A stretch of 64,000 bases of DNA from CBDDDW01 sp965226805 (GCA_965226805.1 CBDDDW010000029.1:310001-374000); one strand, 5' to 3'; shown: positions 8,695-17,441, counted from the stretch's first letter. The notes: generated by a model not told the origin, from the sequence alone. Made by a program: numbers and translations.

Positions 8695-8790
8695 TTGTCA
8701 TTCTGAGCCTCAGCGAAGAATCTGGGGTTGGGGGGTAACGCCCCCCTCCTCCAGACCCTTCGCACGCCGCCGGCGGACTCAGGGTGACAA
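8695..8790 (+). repeat. GTCATTCTGA/GAAGAATCT intergenic repeat unit
   Basis: The unit begins TTGTCATTCTGAGCCTCAGC and ends CTCAGGGTGACAA, so its ends are inverted copies of each other. The inner parts GAAGAATCTGG and CCAGACCCTTCG recur at 49261-49370 and, in part, at 18276, 41921 and 54038. It is non-coding and lies in the gap after the MmgE/PrpD gene. Confidence 0.7.
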
Positions 8791-8846
8791 GTTCTTAACG
8801 GTCTGAGTCTAATTTAGGATATCGAATCGAAAAGGGTAGGATTGTC

Positions 8847-9677
8847 ATGGCAAAGCCGGTGCGCATCGGGGCGATAGTGCCCTCCACCAACCCAGTTGTC
8901 GAGCCCGACTTCTACTCGGTCGTCCCCAGGGAGATCACCGTGCACTTCGAGCGCATGTGGAACGGCCGGTGGGGCAATCAGCCCAGGAAGCCCGAAGACG
9001 AAGCCTACGAGGTGAAAATCGGCAGCCGGGAGATCGATGCTCGTGACAACGTGATGTTCGGCATGGACATCACGTTGATGAACGAAGACGTCGAGAGGGG
9101 CGTCCGTTCCCTGGCAAACGTCACTCCGGATCTGTTGGTATACGCCTGCACCGGAGGCACCTGGCACAAGGGGACCCTTGCCTACGACCGGGACATGGCT
9201 GAGAAAATGGAGGCGGTCTCCGGCGTGCCCGCGATCACGGCGGTGACCTCCTGCATCGAGGCCATGAGGTTCATGGGGACCCGCCGGGTTAGCGTAGCCG
9301 GCCCATACCGTAATTCCCACCTCCACGCTGCCCTGAAGCCATTGCTGGAGGAGGCTGGTTTCGAAGTTCTCAACCTTCAAGGAGAGCCCTGGATGCGGGA
9401 CTCCATGAACGTCAAGGAGATCGACCTTCAGGAGCCCAGCGTGATCGCCGACTATGTCCCTACGGTGGCCCACGTAGACGCCGATACGGTGTTTCTCCCG
9501 GGAACCGCGTGGAGAGCGCTCGAGGTAGCCGAGGAGCTAGAGAAGAAGCTGGGGAAGCTCGTAATCACCGTAAATCAGGCTACAATCTGGAACGCCCTGA
9601 GGAAGGTCGGCTGGAGCAAACCCATCGAAGGCTATGGCCGGCTGTTGAGGAACTTCGGACCGGCTGTGGCGACGTAA
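8847..9677 (+). CDS. Asp/Glu racemase superfamily protein (maleate isomerase / arylmalonate decarboxylase-like)
   Basis: This 276-residue protein belongs to the Asp/Glu/hydantoin racemase superfamily and most resembles maleate isomerases and arylmalonate decarboxylases. The N-terminus VRIGAIVPSTNPVVEPDFY is typical. The first active-site cysteine is present in VYACTGGTWHKG. The position where maleate isomerase has its second cysteine reads VFLPGTAWRAL, with no cysteine, so two-cysteine racemase or isomerase chemistry is doubtful. ATG 8847 follows an AGGGTAGGA stretch. It lies next to three PuuE-like deacetylase-fold hydrolases on the opposite strand, which suggests a role in using cyclic amides or dicarboxylates, by inference only. 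Confidence 0.78.
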   Translation: MAKPVRIGAIVPSTNPVVEPDFYSVVPREITVHFERMWNGRWGNQPRKPEDEAYEVKIGSREIDARDNVMFGMDITLMNEDVERGVRSLANVTPDLLVYACTGGTWHKGTLAYDRDMAEKMEAVSGVPAITAVTSCIEAMRFMGTRRVSVAGPYRNSHLHAALKPLLEEAGFEVLNLQGEPWMRDSMNVKEIDLQEPSVIADYVPTVAHVDADTVFLPGTAWRALEVAEELEKKLGKLVITVNQATIWNALRKVGWSKPIEGYGRLLRNFGPAVAT

Positions 9678-9825
9678 AAGGTGGGGTGCAGGAGCGCTAG
9701 GGCTGTTTGGCCGCCTGCTCCACGTCGTCCTAACCCTGGTCCGGCGCTGAGTCCAGGCTGGGATTATCCTCTGATTCATCATCCCGGCCAGAAACTCGCG
9801 GGGCAGCCCTCCACCACGCGGGTAG

Positions 9826-9843
9826 GGCGACGCATGCGTCGCC
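9826..9843. repeat. GCATGC-centred palindrome
   Basis: GGCGACGCATGCGTCGCC is a perfect 18-bp palindrome flanked by TAG and CCTA. A second copy lies 179 bp further on and a related one at 43333-43360. The surrounding gap (9678-10049, about 370 bp) holds no gene I can support. Confidence 0.75.
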
Positions 9844-10004
9844 CCTACAACGCCCTATACCCAATAGGGAGCCTCAGTGCGAATACTGTATCTGGGTACC
9901 AGGACGCGTCACGCGTTTCTGAATCCCCGATGACGCGGGCCAGCACCGGTGCGACGGAACCTGAGGCGCGGGCGATTAAGGGGCCCGATGAAAGAGCGGG
10001 TAGG

Positions 10005-10022
10005 GGCGACGCATGCGTCGCC
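10005..10022. repeat. GCATGC-centred palindrome, second copy
   Basis: The same 18-bp palindrome GGCGACGCATGCGTCGCC as at 9826-9843, preceded here by GTAGG. It lies between the convergent racemase-family and deacetylase-family genes and could fold as a hairpin in either transcript. Confidence 0.75.
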
Positions 10023-10049
10023 CGGCCGGTCTAATGCCGGAAAAACCGA

Positions 10050-10964
10050 TCAACCCCCGGGAGGATTGCTCCTATACCAGTCGATTATCTCCGAGCCCGT
10101 GGCGGTCCAGACGCCCTGGCGGGCCACCATGTAACCCAGCGCATCGTCAAGGGTCCCTATACGGAAGGGCTGGCCTATGAGCCAGGGGTGCAGGTTGAGC
10201 AACATCAGCCGCCCGTTACGGGCGCCGTCACTGTAGAGGACGTCGAAACTCTCCTTCAAGAGCTGCCCATACCTGGGAACTGCGATCCTCCGGTCCCATA
10301 GGGCGTTTACGTCCTCCACCTCCAGTGTGATCGGTAGCGCGTAAATCTCCCCCGTGGGGGCCTTCAGAGGATAGGGCTGCTCGTCGTTGGTCCAGTCACA
10401 TACATAGCGGACGCCCGCCTGGGCGAGCAGCTGTGGGGTCCGTGTCGACTCCCCGTACTCCGGGCCGAACCAGCCCGTGGGAGCGGAGCCAGTCGTCTTC
10501 TTGAGCGAATCCAGGGAAGCCTGGATGTACTCGGACTCCTCGCGTTCTGTCATTTCGCTGGTTATCATCCGGCTTACGGAAATGCCGTGGCCGATTATCT
10601 CGCAGCCACGCTCCTTGCAGTGGCGCACGAGGTATGGATAGTTCTCCGCAGTCAGGGAGTCCATGGCCACCATGGGCACGATGCCGTGCTTCTCTAGCAC
10701 GTCCAGCACACGAAAGATTCCAACTCGATGGCCGTATTCTCTGTGGGAAGGACGGGCATAGTCGGTGAAGCGGCGGTCTCCCAGGCCTCCCGAGAGAGAG
10801 GCAACGTAGCTACCCTCGGGCGGATGCCATTCCATGTGCTCCAGGTTGACGATGACACCCAGAGCGATCCTCGCGTTATCGGGCCATCTCAGGACTCCCC
10901 GTGTTGAGATGGGGGACCAGTCATAGTGTTCGTGGTCCATCCCAAATCGACGTTCTGCGGGCAT
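10050..10964 (-). CDS. PuuE-like polysaccharide deacetylase-fold hydrolase (paralogue 1)
   Basis: This 304-residue protein has the NodB/polysaccharide-deacetylase fold in the PuuE (allantoinase / cyclic imide hydrolase) branch. Visible marks are YGHRVGIFRVLDVLEKHG, CEIIGHGISVSRMI and LLNLHPWLIGQPFRIGTLDD. The zinc-binding Asp-Asp and HxxxH motifs of true polysaccharide deacetylases are absent, as in the metal-independent PuuE enzymes. The start ATG 10964 follows AAGGAGG at good distance. There is no signal peptide, so it acts in the cytoplasm. Two closer paralogues follow upstream on the same strand. A cyclic amide or ureide is the likely type of substrate, by family analogy. Confidence 0.82.
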   Translation of the reverse strand: MPAERRFGMDHEHYDWSPISTRGVLRWPDNARIALGVIVNLEHMEWHPPEGSYVASLSGGLGDRRFTDYARPSHREYGHRVGIFRVLDVLEKHGIVPMVAMDSLTAENYPYLVRHCKERGCEIIGHGISVSRMITSEMTEREESEYIQASLDSLKKTTGSAPTGWFGPEYGESTRTPQLLAQAGVRYVCDWTNDEQPYPLKAPTGEIYALPITLEVEDVNALWDRRIAVPRYGQLLKESFDVLYSDGARNGRLMLLNLHPWLIGQPFRIGTLDDALGYMVARQGVWTATGSEIIDWYRSNPPGG

Positions 10965-11010
10965 GATGTCGCCTCCTTGGACGCGGGCGGGTTTGGTCCG
11001 CTAGCTGGTT

Positions 11011-11919
11011 CTATTTGTTGACCTGTGCGGCATGGGCGACCGCCTCATCATAGTAGTTGGCTATGTAGTGTTCGGCTATCTCGTCGGCAGTCGTCTGCCA
11101 GACGCCTTCGTGGGACATGATGTAGCCCAATACGTTGTCCAGGTATTTGACCCTGTGGGGCTGGCCGATCAGGAAGGGATGAAGCGCGATACACATCACC
11201 CTGCCGCTCTCGGCGCCTTCCTTGTACAGCTGGTCGAACTGGGCCTTGCAGATCCACTCGAAGTAGTCTCCCTCGCCGTACTTGCTGAATATAGGAACGT
11301 CGTTGAGCTCGATGGAGTACGGTACGGAGACCAGCTTCCCCGTTTTCACCTTGATGGGCACAGGCTGGTCGTCGTGAGCCCAGTCGGTGTGGTATATCAG
11401 GCCGGCCTCAGCCATGAGGTCGGGGGTTCGGTCGGTGCCTGAGATGGCGGGACCCAGCATGCCTTTCAGCTGCTTCCCGGTATAGCGTTTCAGGGTATCG
11501 ATGCAATCTCGGTAGTACTCCCTCTCCTCGTCCTCGGTGTAGGTGTTGATATACCGGGTGTTGTAGATGCCGTGGCTCATGAAGTCGTAATCCCTCTCGA
11601 CCATGGCGTCCCGGACCTCAGGGAAGTGCTCCAGCACGGCCTCATTGAGCGATATGCAGCATCGGATGTTGTGCTTGTCCAGCACCTCGAGCATTCGCCA
11701 GAATCCGACCCGGTTGCCGTAGTCCCGATAGGAGTACTCGCGGGCATCCGGATAGGGTGAACGGGGCCACGGGTCCCGCAGCCCGTTGAAGACCGGAAGG
11801 TACTCGTAGTGCTCAACATTGGGGGATACCCAAAGGGCGACGCGCGCGTTGTTAGGCCACCTGATGGGAGGACGCTCGACAATCGGGCTGTAGTCTACTC
11901 GATAAGGGGCCAGCGGCAT
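11011..11919 (-). CDS. PuuE-like polysaccharide deacetylase-fold hydrolase (paralogue 2)
   Basis: This 302-residue member of the same family is closely similar to the gene at 12113-13039 (shared PYRVDYSPI...RPPIKWP start, YGNRVGFWRMLEVLD, GLIYHTDWAHDDQPVPIKV, CIALHPFLIGQPHRVKYLDN). SHGIYNTRYI replaces the metal-binding HxxxH motif. ATG 11919 follows GAAGGAGGAG. It ends 46 bp before paralogue 1 begins, so the two may be co-transcribed. It is cytoplasmic by lack of a signal peptide. Tandem paralogues suggest related but distinct substrates. Confidence 0.83.
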   Translation of the reverse strand: MPLAPYRVDYSPIVERPPIRWPNNARVALWVSPNVEHYEYLPVFNGLRDPWPRSPYPDAREYSYRDYGNRVGFWRMLEVLDKHNIRCCISLNEAVLEHFPEVRDAMVERDYDFMSHGIYNTRYINTYTEDEEREYYRDCIDTLKRYTGKQLKGMLGPAISGTDRTPDLMAEAGLIYHTDWAHDDQPVPIKVKTGKLVSVPYSIELNDVPIFSKYGEGDYFEWICKAQFDQLYKEGAESGRVMCIALHPFLIGQPHRVKYLDNVLGYIMSHEGVWQTTADEIAEHYIANYYDEAVAHAAQVNK

Positions 11920-12112
11920 GGGAAGGCTCCTCCTTCGTGCGTGATGGTCCAGTCCGGTCGGTCTGCTGACAGCCTCCTATGCAGGTAGCAGGGCCGGCGC
12001 ACAGTGTCCGGTGGTGGTGAGACCCAGGTGCCGCTATGGCCCGGCGATCCGCTTGAGAGCGCCCTCGCCATTGGGCTACCTGCCAGTCGCCAAGGGTATG
12101 ATACTTTTGGGG

Positions 12113-13039
12113 CTATGGGGTGTCAACCCCGCTTAGTCTCGCGGCGTGGGCTACGGCCTGGTCGTAGTGGTCGGCCATGTAGTATTCAGCGATCTCGTCA
12201 GCCGTAGCGAGCCATACTCCTTCGTGGGATGTAACATAACGCAGGATATTGTCCAGGTATTTTATCCTGTGGGGTTGGCCCATGATGTACGGGTGCAACG
12301 CTATGCACATTACACGTCCGCTGTCCGCTCCCTCCTTGAAGAGTTGCTCGAACTGTGCCTTCACCACCCATTCGAAGTATTCCCCCTCGTTTCGAGTCGT
12401 GAAGATGGAGCCGTCGTTCACCTCGACAGAATAGGGCAGAGAGATCAGCTTCCCAGACTTCACCTTTATGGGTACTGGCTGGTCGTCGTGCATCCAGTCG
12501 CAGTGATAGATCAGGCCGGCTTCGGCCATGAGGTCCGGCGTGCTCAGTGAGTTGGAGTTGGCCGGTCCCAGCATGCCCTTGAGCTGTTTGCCCGTATTGC
12601 GCTTCAGGGTCGCTATCGAGTCCCGATACCACTCCCTCTCCCGCTCCTCGGTGTAGGTGATAAGAAAGCGGGTGTTGTAAATGCCGTGGCTCATGTAGTC
12701 CCAGTCCCGCGCGACCATAGCCTCGCAGATCTCGGGGAAGTGCTCCAGGACCGCCAGGTTGAGGGATGCGCAGCACCTGATGTCGTATGCGTCCAGCACC
12801 TCCAGCATCCGCCAAAACCCTACGCGGTTGCCGTAATCACGGCGGGTATACTCGCGTACGTCCGGGAAGGGGGAGTGCCTTCTCGGGTATGGGTCCCTTA
12901 CTCCGTCGAACTCGGGCATGTATTCATAATGCTCCACGTTGGGCGCAATCCAGAGAGCGATGCGGGCGCCGTTGGGCCACTTGATCACGGGGCGGTCTAT
13001 GATAGGGCTGTAGTCCACTCGGTACGGTGGCAGCGGCAT
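12113..13039 (-). CDS. PuuE-like polysaccharide deacetylase-fold hydrolase (paralogue 3)
   Basis: This 308-residue protein is the third tandem PuuE-like hydrolase. It has YGNRVGFWRMLEVLDAYDIR, YMSHGIYNTRFLITY and CIALHPYIMGQPHRIKYLDN, and again no Asp-Asp or HxxxH metal site. I start at ATG 13039 because GGAGG lies 11 bases upstream and because paralogue 2 begins at the matching MPLAPYRVDYSPI; the frame runs open to 13093 without homology. A strong promoter candidate (13161-13189) precedes it and may drive all three genes, although the gap before paralogue 2 is about 190 bp. Confidence 0.84.
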   Translation of the reverse strand: MPLPPYRVDYSPIIDRPVIKWPNGARIALWIAPNVEHYEYMPEFDGVRDPYPRRHSPFPDVREYTRRDYGNRVGFWRMLEVLDAYDIRCCASLNLAVLEHFPEICEAMVARDWDYMSHGIYNTRFLITYTEEREREWYRDSIATLKRNTGKQLKGMLGPANSNSLSTPDLMAEAGLIYHCDWMHDDQPVPIKVKSGKLISLPYSVEVNDGSIFTTRNEGEYFEWVVKAQFEQLFKEGADSGRVMCIALHPYIMGQPHRIKYLDNILRYVTSHEGVWLATADEIAEYYMADHYDQAVAHAARLSGVDTP

Positions 13040-13160
13040 GATGTGTGTGACCTCCTGCGCAGAAAACCCTGTCCCCGACTCGTCGGCTGGCAAGACACTG
13101 ATTCCGCGTGAGTAGGCGGGTCAGGTCACGCGTGTGGGTTGGCTAGGCGGCGACAGGTGT

Positions 13161-13189
13161 AGCATAGGTTTGGGCCTATCCATTGTCAA
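13161..13189 (-). promoter_or_regulatory. Sigma-70 promoter for the deacetylase-fold gene cluster
   Basis: On the minus strand a perfect TTGACA is followed by exactly 17 bases and TATGCT. It lies about 120 bp upstream of the ATG at 13039 and faces away from the SDR gene, so it would drive the three PuuE-like genes. Confidence 0.55.
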
Positions 13190-13209
13190 CACGCACGCCC
13201 CTCCAGAGA

Positions 13210-13239
13210 TTGACGGTCCATTGGTTTTGCTAATACACT
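13210..13239 (+). promoter_or_regulatory. Putative promoter for the SDR gene
   Basis: TTGACG is followed after 15 bases by TAATAC, or after 18 bases by TACACT. It stands about 110 bp upstream of the SDR start and back to back with the minus-strand promoter at 13161-13189, in a divergent control region of about 300 bp that holds no gene. Confidence 0.35.
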
Positions 13240-13346
13240 CGTTCTCGTCGCGGTGTGCTTATCTCAACGCAAAATGGCATCGATATACATCAATTCGCAA
13301 GCCATGATTCGTTGATTGAGTGAGCTTACACACAGAGGAGGTAGAC

Positions 13347-14114
13347 ATGGGTAGGCTGAACGGGAAGGTGGCCCTGATCAGCGGAGGCGCCAGGGGCATG
13401 GGCGCGGCCGAGGCCGCACTGTTCTGCCAAGAGGGAGCTCGGGTGGTCATCGGCGACATCCTCGACGAGCGGGGCATGAAGGTAGAAGCAGCGATACGAG
13501 AGTCCGGCGGCGACGCCACCTACCTCCGCATGGACGTAACAATAGAGGAGGACTGGGAGAAGGCCGTGGGGACCGCCGAGTCCAAGTATGGGAAGCTGGA
13601 CATTCTGGTGAACAACGCAGGGATCGCCGTTCCGTCCAAGACTTTGATCCCTCTGGAAGATTCCACGGTCGAGGAATGGGACCGGGTGATGGACGTTAAT
13701 GCCAAGGGGGTCTTTCTGGGGACCAAGCACGCCGTTCCCGCCATGCGGAGAGCCGGTGGAGGGTCTATCGTGAACATCTCCTCCATCGCAGGTATGGTCG
13801 GCGGGTGGACTCGCGCTTACGCGTACAGCTCCTCCAAGGGGGCCGTAAGAGTGTTCACCAAAGTGACCGCCATTCAGCACGCAAGGGACAACATCAGGGC
13901 CAACTCGGTCCATCCTGGCCCCGTCGACACCCCGCTGGCGGCGTACATGGCGGAGGACCCTGTGTTGCACGAGGAGAGATTGAAAGCTGTGCCCCTGGGG
14001 AGAATGGGGGCGCCCAACGACGTTGCGTATGGGGTGCTTTACCTTGCCTCCGACGAGGCCTCCTTCGTGACCGGCGCGGAGCTGGTCATCGATGGAGGCC
14101 TCACGGCGACGTAG
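13347..14114 (+). CDS. Short-chain dehydrogenase/reductase (SDR)
   Basis: This 255-residue classical SDR reduces or oxidises an alcohol/ketone with NAD(P). It has the cofactor motif SGGARGMGAAEA, NNAGIAVP after strand 4, the catalytic serine in IVNISSIAGMVGG, and YxxxK in YAYSSSKGAVR. The C-terminus ASFVTGAELVIDGG is typical. Asp at the end of strand 2 (VVIGDI) points to NAD rather than NADP. ATG 13347 follows GAGGAGG; the frame is open from 13320 but unsupported. It is divergent from the PuuE-like cluster and followed by a DUF309 gene. The substrate is unknown. Confidence 0.92.
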   Translation: MGRLNGKVALISGGARGMGAAEAALFCQEGARVVIGDILDERGMKVEAAIRESGGDATYLRMDVTIEEDWEKAVGTAESKYGKLDILVNNAGIAVPSKTLIPLEDSTVEEWDRVMDVNAKGVFLGTKHAVPAMRRAGGGSIVNISSIAGMVGGWTRAYAYSSSKGAVRVFTKVTAIQHARDNIRANSVHPGPVDTPLAAYMAEDPVLHEERLKAVPLGRMGAPNDVAYGVLYLASDEASFVTGAELVIDGGLTAT

Positions 14115-14139
14115 CTTGGTACAGGAACGAGGTCATCCG

Positions 14140-14607
14140 ATGGCTGCCGCAGAGCTGCCCACTCGCCCGAGCAAAGGGAGCCGGCGCAAGCTGGACATGC
14201 AGTGGCTGGAGAAGTTGCACTTAGAGGGCTACTTCGGCCCTGTGCCAGACCCCCCGGCAGAGCTCGAGCGTGGCGTTCTAGAGTTCAACAGGGGGGAATA
14301 CTGGCGCAGCCACGAGACCCTGGAGGGCATCTGGCTGGGCGAGGCTTATCCCCTACGCCTGTTCTATCAGGGGCTGATCAAGACGGCGGCAGGTCTGCTC
14401 CACCTGGAGCGTCATAACCGGCGGGGCGCTGCCGCGAAGCTGGAGGAGGCCGGATACAACCTGGTCCCTTTCCTGCCACGGTTCATAGGGTTGGACACCG
14501 AAGGCCTTCATGGGGACGTGATGGAGAGATTGACCCTTCTCCGGCCCAGTGAAAATGTGGATTGGAAAGCCATCGACCGGCTGCCGCCGGTGAAGATATC
14601 CCACTGA
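14140..14607 (+). CDS. DUF309 domain protein
   Basis: This protein of about 155 residues carries a DUF309 domain, a small helical domain of unknown function. The signature is FNRGEYWRSHETLEGIW followed by RLFYQGLIKTAAGLLHLER and a conserved Ala-rich helix (GAAAKLEEAGYNL). I start at ATG 14140 with GAGG seven bases upstream, leaving a 25-bp gap after the SDR stop, so the two genes are probably one transcript. DUF309 proteins are often small stand-alone proteins; no reaction is established. Confidence 0.8.
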   Translation: MAAAELPTRPSKGSRRKLDMQWLEKLHLEGYFGPVPDPPAELERGVLEFNRGEYWRSHETLEGIWLGEAYPLRLFYQGLIKTAAGLLHLERHNRRGAAAKLEEAGYNLVPFLPRFIGLDTEGLHGDVMERLTLLRPSENVDWKAIDRLPPVKISH

Positions 14608-14725
14608 AGACGCGCCAATCTCGTTTGACTTGCAACCTCAGTAGCGGGCCCGTTGCCCTTCGCCCCTTCACGGTCAATACGGCGCGGATGGAACTGGGGC
14701 GAGCCACGGGAACACCTCGGGCGAG

Positions 14726-14971
14726 TCAGCAGCGTACCCCGAACTTCCCAGTCAGTCTGCGCTTGCGCAGCAGTTCCTTGGCCTTGGATGCGGAGAACCA
14801 GACCATCTTTCCGGTGATTTCCTCCGCGGAGTGCAGCTCGAGCTCTGTGAAAAATTTCAGGTAGTACAGCGCGGCCTCCCGGGGGGTGAGCGATGTTTGC
14901 TGGGCGATTGCCAGCGGAGCGAAGCTTTCGGTGGATTTAAGCCGATATTTCCCAGATGGAATCCAGTGCTT
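14726..14971 (-). pseudogene. Possible C-terminal gene remnant without a start codon
   Basis: On the minus strand an 81-codon frame reads from just after a TGA at 14972-14974 to TGA at 14726, with no good start. The reading (KHWIPSGKYRLKSTESFA..., ALYYLKFFTELELHSAEEIT, AKELLRKRRLTGKFGVRC) looks like real protein, perhaps a winged-helix-like end, but I cannot name it. It lies beside the IS cluster at 15.2-17.4 kb. The rest of the 14608-15194 gap shows only a 27-codon frame (MCLLGNRDHIEAALSKVRDL) at the IS edge. Confidence 0.3.
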
Positions 14972-15194
14972 TCATAAACACACCATCCTGAGACAGTCCA
15001 GACTATAAGATCGCCTGCTGAAGTTGTCAACTGCCACCAACCGCGCTAATATCACTTCATCTAGAGAAACAGGGTCTCCAAACCACTGGGAAAGGCTCTA
15101 AACGGATTATTCAGACCGAACCTCACGCTGCAAGTCGCGCACCTTGCTCAGGGCAGCCTCGATATGATCACGATTCCCTAACAGACACATGCTC

Positions 15195-16526
15195 CTATCC
15201 AGGATTGAAACGAAGTCTCCCTATCCGCTCCAGCATTTCATCGAACATCTCCCTGGTCACCATCACCTCGGCAAGCTGGAACACAAGCCTCCTCGCATGA
15301 CGCACCAGTCGCCCGCCTATCTTGATGAGTCTCGTCTGAATACTTGTCAGGGACCAGCTCTTTATCGCTTCTGGCAGAGCCAGCCTTCTGAAGAAGTTGC
15401 CCAGATTGTATGCCAGGATGAATAGCCACAGCCTCACCTGATTAGCCACGAACTTATGGCACGAGAGCCGAGTCCAATTGAGGGCGTATTTCCCCTCTTT
15501 AATCCACTGCTCTGCTGTGCCTCTGCCATTGTAGAAGCTGACTAGTCCCTTCGTTGGATAGCTCAGGTTGGTTACGATGAAGCCTACTCTTGGGAACAGT
15601 TCTCCCTGATGCCACTCCACCTTGGCCACTACTCTTCGAGGAACATTCCAACTCTGGGCCTGATAAACGAAGTCGTGATACGAGACGATGGGCTTTTGAG
15701 AGGGCCACTCGGTAGGCCGTACCAACAGGTGAGCTATTTCCTTCTGAAGCACTTCGTTCGCCGGAAGCCTTATGGCGTAGCCGATATGCCTTGTCTCCAG
15801 GTACTCGTAAATCTCAGGCTTGGCAAAAGCAGCGTCTGCTCGAAACAGCAGCCTCACCGCCAGCTTCAGGTAGCGCTCGACGATGGGATTGATGAACTCC
15901 TTCCAGCCATCGGCGCTGTGGACGTTGCCTGGTCTGAGAACCGCCCCTTCGCAATCTCCAAACTGGTTGAAGCAGAACAAGGGGTGATAGCACATGCATC
16001 CAAAGTGGCCGTTGTAGGCTGCTTCCTCCTGCTCGCCATGCACCGGACTCTCCGAACTGTCGATGTCCAGGATGATACGCCTGTGTACGGTCTTGGCTAA
16101 TGCACGTTTTATCCATTCGACATTCAGCCGCTCAATGCCCTTGAGGTTTTCCTTTTGTGTCAGCAACTCCGTCTCGAACCTACCCATCTCGCTGGTGCTG
16201 GCCGCGTTCCTGTCAGGGCCTTTCCAGCCTACCACTACTCTCAGGGCTGGGTCTTGGGAAAGGCGGTCGGCATCATTGGTGTCGTCGTATCCAGCGAGGC
16301 GGCTGTAGACTGACTGTCTCAGCAGTGGGATTAGCTGATGCAGGATGTTTTTGCCCGTTCGACTCTCTTTGAGGAATTCGTCGGCAGAGTCGGTCAGGCT
16401 TAGGGCGTCATCAAGCTCTCTGCACGCCAGCAGTCCTGCGTCTGAGGTGATGGTAGCACCGCGAAACTCCACGCGAACTTTGGAGTCAAAGTCGAGCTTG
16501 AGAGGGGTCTTTTCGTCGTCACCCAT
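15195..16526 (-). CDS. IS1380-family transposase
   Basis: This full-length 443-residue DDE transposase belongs to the IS1380 family. The catalytic acidic residues are in ILDIDSSESPVHG, LFRADAAFAKPEIYEYLE and TAEQWIKEGKYALNWTRLSC. The N-terminus LKLDFDSKVRVEFRGATITS is typical. The frame is intact, so the element may be active. I could not define its terminal inverted repeats with confidence; they should lie within roughly 15.05-15.19 and 16.53-16.68 kb. It sits next to a truncated transposase and a truncated hemerythrin gene, so this locus has taken more than one insertion. Confidence 0.9.
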   Translation of the reverse strand: MGDDEKTPLKLDFDSKVRVEFRGATITSDAGLLACRELDDALSLTDSADEFLKESRTGKNILHQLIPLLRQSVYSRLAGYDDTNDADRLSQDPALRVVVGWKGPDRNAASTSEMGRFETELLTQKENLKGIERLNVEWIKRALAKTVHRRIILDIDSSESPVHGEQEEAAYNGHFGCMCYHPLFCFNQFGDCEGAVLRPGNVHSADGWKEFINPIVERYLKLAVRLLFRADAAFAKPEIYEYLETRHIGYAIRLPANEVLQKEIAHLLVRPTEWPSQKPIVSYHDFVYQAQSWNVPRRVVAKVEWHQGELFPRVGFIVTNLSYPTKGLVSFYNGRGTAEQWIKEGKYALNWTRLSCHKFVANQVRLWLFILAYNLGNFFRRLALPEAIKSWSLTSIQTRLIKIGGRLVRHARRLVFQLAEVMVTREMFDEMLERIGRLRFNPG

Positions 16527-16684
16527 AAGGTGCCTCCAACACGATTACGTAATCAGAAGCCAGAACCTATATTCATGGGTGTATTATAATGTATAGACTC
16601 CCATTATATCCGTTTAGTAATCAGAATATTCATAGTAATCACAGGAACGCCAATCACCACTTGGGTCTATCTGGGAAATCCAGG

Positions 16685-16742
16685 CTCAGATAATGGCTCA
16701 GGTTATGTATCGCGGGCCTTCCGCGAGTACATGCGGGTGGTG
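16685..16742 (+). repeat. 58-bp direct repeat, upstream copy
   Basis: These 58 bases, beginning CTCAGATAATGGCTCAGG and ending CATGCGGGTGGTG, are identical to 17015-17072 in the same orientation and reading frame, 330 bp apart. The downstream copy encodes the second catalytic Asp region of the transposase; the upstream copy stands where the N-terminus should be. Confidence 0.9.
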
Positions 16743-17435
16743 AAACGGATCGAATACCAGTTGGCAGCGAGCAAAGAGTACCAGCACAAGACCACAGGGC
16801 CCCACCAGCTGTGGGCCACCGATGCCTCCTACTTCCGTGTAGTGGGATGGGGCTACTACTACCTCGTGACGGTGATGGACGACTACTCCCGGTTCATCTT
16901 GGCCTGGAAGGTGCAACGGGACATGACGGCCAACTCCCTCATAGAGGTGGTCCAGGAAGCTGTTGACTCTACTGGTATGACTGATGTACCTCTGGAGGAT
17001 CGGACCAAGCTCCTCTCAGATAATGGCTCAGGTTATGTATCGCGGGCCTTCCGCGAGTACATGCGGGTGGTGGGCATTCGCCACGTCCTGGCAGCACCCT
17101 ATCACCCTCAGACCAACGGGAAGCTGGAGAGATATCACCGAACCCTGAAAGACGACATTAACCAGGTGCCATACGAGGTGGTGGAAGACCTGGAGGCGGC
17201 CATCCGGGACTTCGTCGAGTTCTACAACTACCGAAGATATCATCAGGCGCTCAGGGTTGTAACTCCGGCTGACGTGCTGGAAGGCCGTCTGGAGGCAATT
17301 CTAGCCCAGAGGAAGGAGGTACAGCGAGAGACTTTTGACCGGCGGAGGCGGTACAATCAGGAGGTCAGAGAAACCCTCAAACCAGGAGCTTCTTCACCCC
17401 AATCTCTCGGACCCAGAACTGTCCAAAACCGCTGA
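16731..17435 (+). pseudogene. 5'-truncated integrase-core (rve) transposase, IS3/IS481-like
   Basis: This frame gives 234 residues of a DDE integrase core: first Asp in LWATDASYFRVVGWGYYYL, second in LLSDNGSGYVSRAF, Glu in PQTNGKLERYHRTLKDD. The N-terminal helix-turn-helix part that normally precedes HHKTTGPHQLW is missing; in its place stands a second copy of the 58 bp coding SDNGSGYVSRAF. So the 5' end is a junction, made by recombination between IS copies or by assembly. ATG 16731 lies inside the repeat and is probably not a natural start. The element is unlikely to move by itself. Confidence 0.8.
17015..17072 (+). repeat. 58-bp direct repeat, downstream copy
   Basis: The downstream copy, identical to 16685-16742, lies in its natural place inside the transposase core around the second catalytic Asp (SDNGSGYV). 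Confidence 0.9.
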
Positions 17436-17441
17436 CACCCA

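Noticed and set aside
11048..11257. Second reading of the PuuE-like genes as true zinc polysaccharide deacetylases
   Set aside because: The Asp-Asp and HxxxH metal motifs are missing in all three, whereas the gene at 60761 has them.
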